Shown here: piece by piece, positions 44,630 to 51,993 of the stretch
How positions within the stretch are numbered: the stretch's first letter is position 1
Layout of the letters: each line of letters starts with the position of its first letter
Assembly (NCBI GenBank): GCA_009861545.1
Contig: VXME01000137.1
Coordinates: forward strand, 1-51,993
DNA: 51,993 nucleotides
Direction: 5' to 3'
Source of the DNA: Acidobacteriota bacterium
GTDB lineage: Bacteria; Acidobacteriota; Vicinamibacteria; Vicinamibacterales; UBA8438
The notes under the pieces: generated by a model
The model's input: only the letters and a program-made list of their open reading frames with translations
Told to the model about the DNA's origin: nothing
Database searches by the model: none
Program-made: the position numbers and the translations under genes

Positions 44630-45340
44630 CTAGACGCCAAGGAACGCCTCGGGGTCGGTCCACTGCCCCAGCTCTTCCTGGAACTTGCGCGCCTTGTCGA
44701 TCATGATTTGTCCATCTTCGGCCAGCACGATGCGAGCGCGTTCGAGGGGACGCGGCGCCGGACCTTCGAAGTTGATTCCCGTCGGCCGGAACCCGCTCCC
44801 GTGACAGGGGCACTTGAACTTGCTCTCGGCGGACAGCCAGTTCGGCGTGCAACCCAGGTGGGTGCAGGTGACGAGCAGCGCGTAGAAACCGGACGTTTCG
44901 TGGTAATCGTCGAACGGCGTCCGCACCACCCACACCCCGAAACGGTCCTTCCACCGCTCGTCCACTCCCTCGCCGTACTCGTCCGGGAAGCCGATCGTGA
45001 ACTGCTGCGGCGGCTCGTTCAGCACGTTCGGGAACATGAAGCGGCCGGTGGCGGCCAGACAGCCGGCCGTGGCAGCCGTGAACGAGCCCCACGCCAGGCC
45101 CATCCAGCCGCGGCGTCCCATGAGCGGGGACACGTCGTCCGGCGTCCGCGGCACCACGCGATCCGCCAGCTTGGTGGCCGCGCCGACGAGCGCCGCGGGA
45201 ACGGCCGTCTTGGCCGGGGCCTCCGCCTCGACCGCTCCCTCTTCGGGCGCGGCGGGCTTCTCGCGAAACAGCAGGATCACCAGAATATGCGCGGCGAACA
45301 TCGCGACGCCGCTGATGAGGACGGCTATCAGGGGATTCAC
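44630..45340 (-). CDS. Rieske iron-sulfur subunit of the quinol:cytochrome c reductase
   Basis: A 236-residue protein with a high-potential Rieske domain: CTHLGC (ligands Cys159, His161; disulfide Cys164) and CPCHGSGF (Cys177, His180; disulfide Cys179). There are two hydrophobic segments, residues 4-25 and ~80-97. The first, followed by a 40-residue Ala/Glu/Pro linker, is an extra anchor not found in standard Rieske proteins. MGRRGWMGLAWGSF resembles a Tat signal-anchor. It is the second gene of the operon and shuttles electrons from the Qo site to the multihaem cytochrome. Confidence 0.94.
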   Translation of the reverse strand: MNPLIAVLISGVAMFAAHILVILLFREKPAAPEEGAVEAEAPAKTAVPAALVGAATKLADRVVPRTPDDVSPLMGRRGWMGLAWGSFTAATAGCLAATGRFMFPNVLNEPPQQFTIGFPDEYGEGVDERWKDRFGVWVVRTPFDDYHETSGFYALLVTCTHLGCTPNWLSAESKFKCPCHGSGFRPTGINFEGPAPRPLERARIVLAEDGQIMIDKARKFQEELGQWTDPEAFLGV

Positions 45341-45397
45341 GCGTCGGGCCTCCGTCGAAATCTCACGGTCTTCGGTACGCTCGGGAGCAACATCGCC

Positions 45398-46324
45398 TCA
45401 GTGGATGAGATTCCTGGTCGATTGATTCAACAGGTCCAGAGTCTTGATCGCCAGCTCGCGAACCCGGAGGTTCTCGTCCGTTTCGCTCAAGGCCTCTATC
45501 GGTTGCCGCAACTCCCCGGCGCGCAACGAGGCGGCGGCCTGCAGACCGCTCACGATTACCTCGCTGACCGGATCCAGAGGGTCGTCGGCGTTCGCCCGAC
45601 GCGTGACCATGCGGGCCACGTACTCGCGATCGAGCATCCGGCGAATCACGGTCACGCCCTCGTCCCGGCCATGCCGGGCCAGCGCCACCGCCGCGTTCCA
45701 CTGCACGTCGGCGGCAGGGTCGTCGAGCGCGTTGCGCAGCGTGGCATGGTCTCCCGAGCCTACCAGGGCGCCGAGCGCGTAGACGGCCATCTTCCGGACA
45801 CCCGCGTCATCCGAGCGGTACATGGACTCGATGTCGTCCACCGTCGACTCGTCGCCGAGCGACGCCAGCGCCCAGATGACGCTGATGCGCGTCTCCGTGT
45901 CCGGATCCTGGAGGGCCGCGGTGAGCTCGGCGACGGCTCCGGGAGGCGGAAGCGTCAGCCGCCCGATCGCCAGCGCCAGATAGCGCCGCACCCGGGGGTC
46001 GTCTCCCTCGGAATCGACGAACGCCTGAACGATGCTCGCCCCGAGCTGCGGGTTCCGCCGCTCGGTCTCCGGGTCGTCGAGAACCCGCGAGAGCTCGTAG
46101 GCCGCCGGCCAGCGCCGCTCCCGGCCACCGGTCCGCACGTCCGAGAGCAGCTCGGCCGGGGTGCGCTCGGTCGTGAGCAGCATCCGGAAGCCGCCGTACA
46201 CGAGCACGATGACGCCCACGACCGCGAGGGGAATCAGGAAGAACTGGACAGCCAGAGCCGGGGCCGAGCTCAGGGCGCTCGGACGGGGGGCGGATTCACG
46301 CTCGACCAGCTTCGGCATCGCCAA
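45398..46324 (-). CDS. Membrane-anchored HEAT-repeat protein of the cytochrome operon
   Basis: A 308-residue protein. A TM helix at ~26-49 (LAVQFFLIPLAVVGVIVLVYGGF) precedes alpha-helical HEAT-like repeats from ~70 on: VRRYLALAIGRLTLP, ETRISVIWALASLGDESTVDDI, GVRKMAVYALGALVGSGDHATL, DVQWNAAVALARHG. Such repeats are protein-binding surfaces. It is the first gene of the bc operon, 57 bp before the Rieske gene, so an assembly or structural role in that complex is likely. No enzymatic motif. Confidence 0.82.
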   Translation of the reverse strand: MAMPKLVERESAPRPSALSSAPALAVQFFLIPLAVVGVIVLVYGGFRMLLTTERTPAELLSDVRTGGRERRWPAAYELSRVLDDPETERRNPQLGASIVQAFVDSEGDDPRVRRYLALAIGRLTLPPPGAVAELTAALQDPDTETRISVIWALASLGDESTVDDIESMYRSDDAGVRKMAVYALGALVGSGDHATLRNALDDPAADVQWNAAVALARHGRDEGVTVIRRMLDREYVARMVTRRANADDPLDPVSEVIVSGLQAAASLRAGELRQPIEALSETDENLRVRELAIKTLDLLNQSTRNLIH

Positions 46325-46519
46325 TTAACGTCTGGAAACGGATGCCCGGCGGGCCGCCGCGGATGCGCTAGACGCGCCACCGCGATGCGTTCGTCGTCAG
46401 GCAACCAATGGTACAACGGCGTGCCGCCGCGGTCAAGATCGGAGCGCGCCCATCCGCCCCTACCTCATGCGCCCTCAGTCACTTAGCCGCTCCTGCGGGG
46501 TGCTCGGAGCGGCCCCGGA

Positions 46520-46933
46520 TCAACCGATCTCGACCCTGCGGAAGAAGTAGCCGATCTCCGTCGCGGCCGTCTCCGGCGCATCGGAACCATGCGTGGCGTT
46601 GCGCTCGATCGAGGTGCCGAACTCCCGCCGCAGGCTCCCCGGAGCCGCCTTGGCCGGATCGGTGGCCCCCATCAGCTCGCGCCAGCGCCGGATCGCGTCG
46701 TCCGCCTCCAGGGCCAGGACGATCGCGGAGCCCGACGACATGAACGCGGTCAGGCTGTCGAAGAACGGACGCGCGCGATGGACCGCGTAGAAGCCCTCCG
46801 CCTCCGCCCGCGTCAGGTGTACGAGCCGCATGCCGCGCAGCTCGAAGCCACCGGCCTCTATGCGTTGCAGGATGGCGCCGGCCTGCCGGCTGGCGACCGC
46901 GTCCGGCTTGATTATGGCAAGCGTACGCTCCAT
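46520..46933 (-). CDS. ndk: Nucleoside diphosphate kinase
   Basis: A 137-residue enzyme of standard size that equalises NTP pools. It begins ERTLAIIKPDAVAS and has the phosphorylated His in NATHGSDAPETA (about residue 114). Its ATG overlaps the last base of the korB stop, so it is probably translated with the 2-oxoacid oxidoreductase genes, which lie beside the substrate-level-phosphorylating succinyl-CoA ligase. Confidence 0.96.
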   Translation of the reverse strand: MERTLAIIKPDAVASRQAGAILQRIEAGGFELRGMRLVHLTRAEAEGFYAVHRARPFFDSLTAFMSSGSAIVLALEADDAIRRWRELMGATDPAKAAPGSLRREFGTSIERNATHGSDAPETAATEIGYFFRRVEIG

Positions 46934-47979
46934 TACCGCAGACTCTCCATGATGTCGTCGAGCACCGCTTTCTGCGGCCGCACACGCTCCTCGGGCAACG
47001 TCGCCAGCGGCTCGTCCACGAGGTTCAGCACGTCGAGGAAGTCGGGCTTGACCGGCTCCACGTAAATCAGGCCGGTCGCGAACTCGCCCCGCCCGCGCGT
47101 CTCCTGGAGCACCCGCATCGCGGCCACCTTGCTCAGCGGGTCGTAGTCGGCGTCGAGCTTCTTCAGGTACAGCTTCGACCCGTCGTGCATGACGACTTCC
47201 CGCGTCGTTCCAGGTTCGTAGTCGACGCTGATGTCCTCGAAGAAGGGTACGAAGTCGAGCTCCTCGAGCGGGTCGTCGTGCGCCTTGGCGTACGCGTAGC
47301 TCTTGGTCGAGCCTTCATGGTCGTTGAAGGTGACGCAGGGCGAGAGCACGTCGAGCATCGCCGTGCCGCGGTGACTGAGGGCAGCCTTCAGGATCGCGTT
47401 GAGCTGCTTCTTGTCGCCCGAGAACGAGCGAGCCACGAACGACGCCCCGAGCTCGATGGCCAGCGCACACGTGTCGATCGGCGGCAGATCGTTCACGACG
47501 CCGGTCTTGGCCTTCGATCCGAGATCGGCCGTCGGCGAGAACTGCCCCTTCGTCAGACCGTAGCAGCCGTTGTCCTCGATGATGTAGATGATGGGCAGGT
47601 TCCGGCGCATCAAGTGCACGAACTGCCCGATGCCGATGGCTCCGGTGTCGCCGTCGCCGCTGACGCCGATCGCCACCAGATTCCGGTTAGCCAGCATCGC
47701 GCCGGTTCCGACGGACGGCATGCGGCCATGGACGGCGTTGAATCCGTGGGCGGACCCGAGAAAGTAGGCGGGGCTCTTGCTGGAGCAGCCTATCCCGGAG
47801 AGCTTGACGACCCGTTCCGGCTGGATGCCCATCTCGAAGCAGGCGCCGATTATCCGCTCCGAGATCGCGTTGTGCCCGCACCCGGCGCAGAGCGTGGTCT
47901 TCGAACCGCGGTATTCCCGCGCCTCGAGCCCGACGCGGTTCACCTTCTTCTTCCGTTCCGGCGATGTTGCGACAGCCAC
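46933..47979 (-). CDS. korB: 2-oxoacid:ferredoxin oxidoreductase, beta subunit
   Basis: A 348-residue subunit that binds thiamine diphosphate and an iron-sulfur cluster. CAGCGHNAI near 32-40 and GIGCSSKSPAYF near 62-73 hold cluster Cys residues. The TPP motif is GDGDTGAIGIGQFVHLMRRN near 109-128, ending in DNGCYGLTKGQ. It pairs with the alpha/gamma subunit encoded 48 bp upstream. With sucCD next door, 2-oxoglutarate is the most likely substrate; pyruvate cannot be excluded. Confidence 0.92.
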   Translation of the reverse strand: MAVATSPERKKKVNRVGLEAREYRGSKTTLCAGCGHNAISERIIGACFEMGIQPERVVKLSGIGCSSKSPAYFLGSAHGFNAVHGRMPSVGTGAMLANRNLVAIGVSGDGDTGAIGIGQFVHLMRRNLPIIYIIEDNGCYGLTKGQFSPTADLGSKAKTGVVNDLPPIDTCALAIELGASFVARSFSGDKKQLNAILKAALSHRGTAMLDVLSPCVTFNDHEGSTKSYAYAKAHDDPLEELDFVPFFEDISVDYEPGTTREVVMHDGSKLYLKKLDADYDPLSKVAAMRVLQETRGRGEFATGLIYVEPVKPDFLDVLNLVDEPLATLPEERVRPQKAVLDDIMESLR

Positions 47980-48027
47980 GTATCCTCTTCCCGCGTTCCG
48001 ACGATCCCAGTCCGCCGACCGAACCCG

Positions 48028-49926
48028 CTATTCCCCGCCCACGCCGGCTTCCCGCGGGACGCGCGAGGTGTCGGCGCCCGTCTTCTGCACGCGATACCCT
48101 TCCTGAATCAGCACGCTGTCGGTGATCGACCGCGCGTCGATCGGCAGCCCCGAGTAGTGCAGGACGCTCCGCAGCCGGCGGGCGAGATCCGGTTCCAGAT
48201 CCAGCTTCATCAGGCTCAGCATCTGGCCGTCCCGGTTCTGCTCGATGACGTATACCCGCTCGTGGCGCTCGATGAACGACGCCAGCGCGGGCCGGAAGGG
48301 ATAACCGCAGACCCGGTAGTACGACGTCTCCAGATCGGCCTCGGCCTTGAGCTGGTCCCGACTCTCCACGACCGCCCAGTGCGTCGTGCCGTAGGCGATG
48401 ACGCCGATCGAAGCCTGACGGTTGATCTCCACGATCGGCGCGGGCATCCAGTTCCTGGCGTTCTCGAACTTCCTTCCCAGACGATCGACATTGTTCTGGT
48501 AGTCGTCGGGCCGCTCGCTGTACTGCGCCCACTCGTTGTGCCCGGACCCGCGACAGAAATAGGCCGGCATCTTGTCGCCCGGAACGCTGCGGTAGGGCAC
48601 GCCGTCGCCGTCCACGTCCCGATAGCGTCCGAACCGGCCGATGCGCTCGAGGGTTTCCTCGTCCAGTACCTTGCCGCGGTCCAGCGGTTTCTCCGGGTAG
48701 TCGAACGGATCGGACATCCAGGTGTTCATGCCCAGATCCAGGTCGGTCATCACGAAGACCGGGGTCTGGAACCGCTCGGCAAGGTCGAAGGCCTCGACCG
48801 CCATCGAGTAGCACTCGCCGACCGACGACGGGAAGAGCATGAGGTGCCGGGTGTCGCCGTGCGACAGGAACGCGGTCGAGAGCACGTCTCCCTGGGCCGT
48901 GCGCGTCGGCAGCCCGGTCGACGGACCGACCCGCTGCACGTCGAAGATCACCGCCGGCACTTCGCCGTAGTAGGCGAGACCGGCGAACTCGCCCATCAAC
49001 GAGACACCCGGGCCGGACGTCGACGTCATGGCCCGTGCGCCGGCCCAGCCCGCGCCGATGGTCATGCCCAGAGCCGCGATCTCGTCCTCGGCCTGCACGA
49101 CCGCGAAGGTGGCCTTGCCCGTCTTCTCGTCGATCCGGTGCTTCTGCAGGTAATCGATGAGGGTCTCGCAGAGCGACGACGACGGTGTGATCGGGTACCA
49201 CGCCACGACCGTCACCCCGGCCATCATGGCCCCGATGGCGGCGGCGGCGTTGCCTTCGATCAGGATCTTCCCCGCCGTCTTGTCCAGCGCCTCGATCACG
49301 TAGGGGTCGCGCTTCTCGAAGTGCTCCTCGGCGTAGGCGAAACCCACCTCGAGCGCGTGCTGGTTGAGCGCCACGGCCTTCGGCTTGCGGCCGAGCTGCT
49401 TCTGGAGCGCCTGCTCCATCTTCTGGAGATCGATCTCCAGGAGCTTGGCCAGCACCCCGTCGTAGATCATGTTGCGCACGAGGCGCCGCAGCTTGGCGTC
49501 GGTGCAGACCCCCGCTACGAGCTTGTCGAAAGGCACCGGGTAGAAGGTCAGATCACTGCGCACCTTGTCGAGTGCGAGGCCCTCGTCGTAGACGACCGCA
49601 GCCCCCGGCTCGAGCGACAGCACGTCCTCCTGCGCGGTCTCCGGGTTCATCGCCACCAGGAAGTCGATCTCCTTCTTGCGGGCGATGTAGCCGTCCTTGT
49701 TGGCCCGAATCGTGAACCAGGTCGGCAGGCCGGCGATGTTCGACGGGAAGAGGTTCTTCCCGGAGACGGGCACGCCCATCCGAAAGATGGAGCGCAGCAG
49801 CACCAGGTTGGCCGTCTGGCTGCCGGAACCGTTGACCGTGGCCACCTGAATGCTGAAATCGTTGACGATCCGCCCGGTGCTGCGAGCGACTGGAGCTTCT
49901 TGAACCGCGACTTCAGCAGGCGCCAT
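48028..49926 (-). CDS. korA: 2-oxoacid:ferredoxin oxidoreductase, fused gamma-alpha subunit
   Basis: A 632-residue subunit. Residues ~15-200 are the gamma domain (IQVATVNGSGSQTANLVLLRSIFRMG...). The alpha domain (~225-620) has GNAAAAIGAMMAGVTVVAWYPITPSS and TSTSGPGVSLMGEFAGLAYYGEVPAV with the residues that position CoA and the 2-oxoacid. The gamma-alpha fusion is the usual KorA form. The enzyme oxidatively decarboxylates a 2-oxoacid to acyl-CoA, reducing ferredoxin, and can run in reverse for carbon fixation in some bacteria. Confidence 0.93.
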   Translation of the reverse strand: MAPAEVAVQEAPVARSTGRIVNDFSIQVATVNGSGSQTANLVLLRSIFRMGVPVSGKNLFPSNIAGLPTWFTIRANKDGYIARKKEIDFLVAMNPETAQEDVLSLEPGAAVVYDEGLALDKVRSDLTFYPVPFDKLVAGVCTDAKLRRLVRNMIYDGVLAKLLEIDLQKMEQALQKQLGRKPKAVALNQHALEVGFAYAEEHFEKRDPYVIEALDKTAGKILIEGNAAAAIGAMMAGVTVVAWYPITPSSSLCETLIDYLQKHRIDEKTGKATFAVVQAEDEIAALGMTIGAGWAGARAMTSTSGPGVSLMGEFAGLAYYGEVPAVIFDVQRVGPSTGLPTRTAQGDVLSTAFLSHGDTRHLMLFPSSVGECYSMAVEAFDLAERFQTPVFVMTDLDLGMNTWMSDPFDYPEKPLDRGKVLDEETLERIGRFGRYRDVDGDGVPYRSVPGDKMPAYFCRGSGHNEWAQYSERPDDYQNNVDRLGRKFENARNWMPAPIVEINRQASIGVIAYGTTHWAVVESRDQLKAEADLETSYYRVCGYPFRPALASFIERHERVYVIEQNRDGQMLSLMKLDLEPDLARRLRSVLHYSGLPIDARSITDSVLIQEGYRVQKTGADTSRVPREAGVGGE

Positions 49927-50100
49927 GCATCCTCAACTCTGGAGAGCGGCAGCGGCTTGTCCAAGCACTGCCCCGATTCCCATTAGTTCAACCCCGAATA
50001 CTAACATGACGGGCGCTGCCGGAGCTTCCCCGGCTCGCCCGTCAGGGCCACCATCGTCCCGCGGGTGCGGCCCGCCGCTCCATCCGGCCGGTCGCGCGAC

Positions 50101-50973
50101 TCAATCACGGAGTCGGCGGGCCATTGCGGCGCCGATATCGGCAGGGCTCTTCACCACCGTCACGCCGGCCGCGGCGAGCGCCTCCTGCTTCTGCGCGGCC
50201 GTTCCCGCGCCGCCCGCGATGATCGCGCCGGCGTGGCCCATGCGCCGCCCCGGCGGCGCCGTCTGCCCGGCGATGAACCCGACGACCGGCATCCGAAAGC
50301 CGTCGGCGATGAACGCCGCGGCATCTTCCTCGGCCGTGCCGCCGATCTCGCCGATCAGCACGACGGCTTCCGTCGCCTCGTCGGCCGCGAAGAGTCGCAG
50401 CGCATCGACGAAGGTGGTGCCGATCAGCGGGTCGCCGCCGATGCCGATGCACGTCGTCTGGCCGAGGCCGAGCCGGGTCAACTGGTGCATCGCCTCGTAG
50501 GTCAGCGTTCCGCTCCTCGATACCACCCCGACGTTCCCTTCGCTGCCGATGTGCCCAGGAATGATGCCCGCCTTGGCCTTGCCCGCGGACAGCACGCCCG
50601 GGCAGTTCGGTCCGACCAGTCGCGTCGGGCGGCCTTCGAGAAACGCGATCACCGGCAGCATGTCGCGCGTCGGGATCCCCTCCGTGACGCACACCACGAC
50701 ATCCAGATCCGCGTCTGCGGCTTCCAGAATGGCATCGGCCGCCGCCGGCGGCGGGACGAAGATGACCGACGCGTTCGCTCGCGTCTCACCGACGGCCTCG
50801 CGGACCGTATCGAAGACCGGCCATCCTTCGTGCGTCGTACCGCCCTTGCCCGGGCTGACGCCCCCGACCACGTTCGTGCCGTAACGCGCCGCCTGCTGCG
50901 CGTGGAACGTCCCCTCCCGCCCCGTCAACCCCTGCACCAGCAGGCGGGTCCGGTCGTCGACGAGCACTGCCAT
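50101..50973 (-). CDS. sucD: Succinyl-CoA ligase, alpha subunit
   Basis: A 290-residue ADP/GDP-forming subunit, normal length. [18 protein letters not shown] at 10-27 binds Co[21 protein letters not shown] lies mid-chain, and the phosphorylated His is in [14 protein letters not shown] near 246. It starts 18 bp after the sucC stop. It forms the alpha2beta2 or alphabeta enzyme with SucC, converting succinyl-CoA to succinate with substrate-level phosphorylation. Confidence 0.96.
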   Translation of the reverse strand: MAVLVDDRTRLLVQGLTGREGTFHAQQAARYGTNVVGGVSPGKGGTTHEGWPVFDTVREAVGETRANASVIFVPPPAAADAILEAADADLDVVVCVTEGIPTRDMLPVIAFLEGRPTRLVGPNCPGVLSAGKAKAGIIPGHIGSEGNVGVVSRSGTLTYEAMHQLTRLGLGQTTCIGIGGDPLIGTTFVDALRLFAADEATEAVVLIGEIGGTAEEDAAAFIADGFRMPVVGFIAGQTAPPGRRMGHAGAIIAGGAGTAAQKQEALAAAGVTVVKSPADIGAAMARRLRD

Positions 50974-50990
50974 GATTCGGTCCCCGGGAT

Positions 50991-51993
50991 TCAGCCGGCG
51001 GCAAGCGCGACGACGCGCTCCGCGGCCTCGCTCATCGTGTCGGCGGTCGTGAAGTTCAGGCCGCTCTCGCGCAGCATTCTCTTGCCCGCCTCGACGTTGG
51101 TGCCTTCCATCCGGATGACCACCGGAAGCGTGACCTTCAACTGCCGGACCGCCGCGATCACGCCTTCCGCGAGCACGTCGCAGCGCAGGATGCCGCCGAA
51201 GATGTTGATCAGGACGGCGGTGACGTTGGGGTCGGCCATCAGGATCCGGAACGCGTTCCGGATCTGATCGGCATTCGCGCCGCCGCCCACGTCCAGAAAA
51301 TTGGCCGGCTCGCCGCCGGCCAGGTGGATGATGTCCATGGTGGCCATGGCCAGTCCGGCGCCGTTGACCATGCACCCGATACGGCCGTCCAGCCGGACGT
51401 AGCTCAACGCATGCTCGGAGGCTTCGACCTCGAGCGCCTCCTCTTCGGCCTTGTCCCGCAGCTCCCGCAGCTCCGGATGCCGGAACAGAGCGTTGTCGTC
51501 CAGGTTCACCTTGGCGTCGAGGGCCAGCACCTCCCCGCCGGAAGTCACGACGAGCGGGTTGATCTCCAGGAGCGACGCGTCGAGGTCCAGAAACGCGCGC
51601 GCCGCGGCCAGCATGACCGCGGCCGCCCGACCGGCCACGGGCCGCTCGAGACCCAGGCCGAACGCCAGCCGGCGAGCCTGGAACGGCAGCAATCCCGCCA
51701 CCGGATCCAGCGCTTCCTTGCGGATCGACTCGGGCGAATCGGCGGCCACCTGCTCGATGTCCATCCCGCCTGCCCGGCTCGCCATCAGCACCGGCCGTGC
51801 CAGCGCCCGATCGATGACGAGCCCGACGTACAGCTCGCGCTCGATGTCGAGCGCCTCCTCGATCAACAGCCGTCCGACCCGCCGCCCGCCGGGACCGGTC
51901 TGGGCGGTGACGAGCGTCATGCCGAGCATGGCCTCCGCCGTGCGCTCGGCCTCGGCGGGCCCGGAAACCAACTGGACGCCCCCGCCCTTGCCC
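50991..51993 (-). CDS. sucC: Succinyl-CoA ligase, beta subunit (partial; 5' end beyond the window)
   Basis: About 333 codons of the beta subunit, open to the window edge; roughly the first 60 residues are missing. The visible part starts [16 protein letters not shown] (part of the ATP-grasp nucleotide site) and includes [49 protein letters not shown] and [13 protein letters not shown], and [16 protein letters not shown]. It precedes sucD in an operon. Confidence 0.96.
   Translation of the reverse strand, partial: GKGGGVQLVSGPAEAERTAEAMLGMTLVTAQTGPGGRRVGRLLIEEALDIERELYVGLVIDRALARPVLMASRAGGMDIEQVAADSPESIRKEALDPVAGLLPFQARRLAFGLGLERPVAGRAAAVMLAAARAFLDLDASLLEINPLVVTSGGEVLALDAKVNLDDNALFRHPELRELRDKAEEEALEVEASEHALSYVRLDGRIGCMVNGAGLAMATMDIIHLAGGEPANFLDVGGGANADQIRNAFRILMADPNVTAVLINIFGGILRCDVLAEGVIAAVRQLKVTLPVVIRMEGTNVEAGKRMLRESGLNFTTADTMSEAAERVVALAAG

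Overview
The window is GC-rich, densely coded chromosomal DNA from a Gram-negative bacterium. Signs of this are outer-membrane-barrel-like proteins, a lipoprotein signal and periplasmic multihaem cytochromes. An orphan 'duplicated' MacB/FtsX permease of about 820 residues (the ADOP type expanded in Acidobacteriota), the general gene content and the base composition suggest an acidobacterium, perhaps of the Vicinamibacteria. That placement is inference, because no rRNA gene is present.

Layout. Positions 1-2270 hold three secreted or envelope genes, one with an apparent frameshift. Positions 2271-10620 form an accessory, rearranged zone. It holds a vapBC toxin-antitoxin pair with a palindromic operator, remnants of a tyrosine recombinase and of IS630-, Tn3- and perhaps IS21-type elements, an envelope protein gene with scrambled partial copies, and an ADOP permease. 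It also has two extra copies of the 3' end of gcvP. The larger copy is part of a 778-bp, nearly identical direct repeat offset by exactly 4,829 bp, so the permease and debris sit in a segment that homologous recombination could excise, leaving gcvP intact.

Positions 9962-14551 carry the glycine cleavage operon (gcvT-gcvH-gcvP), preceded by an unusual sigma-54-activator-like protein. A pseudopilin/ComEA pair, purA, a catalytically dead M2 (ACE-like) peptidase homologue, an L-lactate permease with a coupled cupin, and a small Rieske protein follow. Then come a YdjM-like membrane protein coupled to a P-loop ATPase, a DUF2007-RNase III fusion overlapped with a SpoIIE-type phosphatase, a DUF368 transporter, cutA, initiator tRNA, glnK-amtB, and a tartrate dehydrogenase/CoA-transferase/crotonase group. 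A degenerate M28 homologue, pgi, and the divergent NAD-salvage pair pncB/pncA come next.

Positions 39844-51993 are energy metabolism on the minus strand. A cytochrome b/Rieske complex has split cytochrome b, an eight-haem coiled-coil cytochrome c and a HEAT-repeat subunit. It is followed by ndk, a 2-oxoacid:ferredoxin oxidoreductase (korAB) and succinyl-CoA ligase (sucCD, sucC cut by the window edge). korAB beside sucCD fits a ferredoxin-linked 2-oxoglutarate-to-succinate segment of the TCA cycle. I see no CRISPR array and no complete mobile element. The strongest candidates for something undescribed are the active-site-less M2 lipoprotein, the cytochrome complex with an altered Qo motif, and the 4.8-kb repeat-bounded segment at gcvP.
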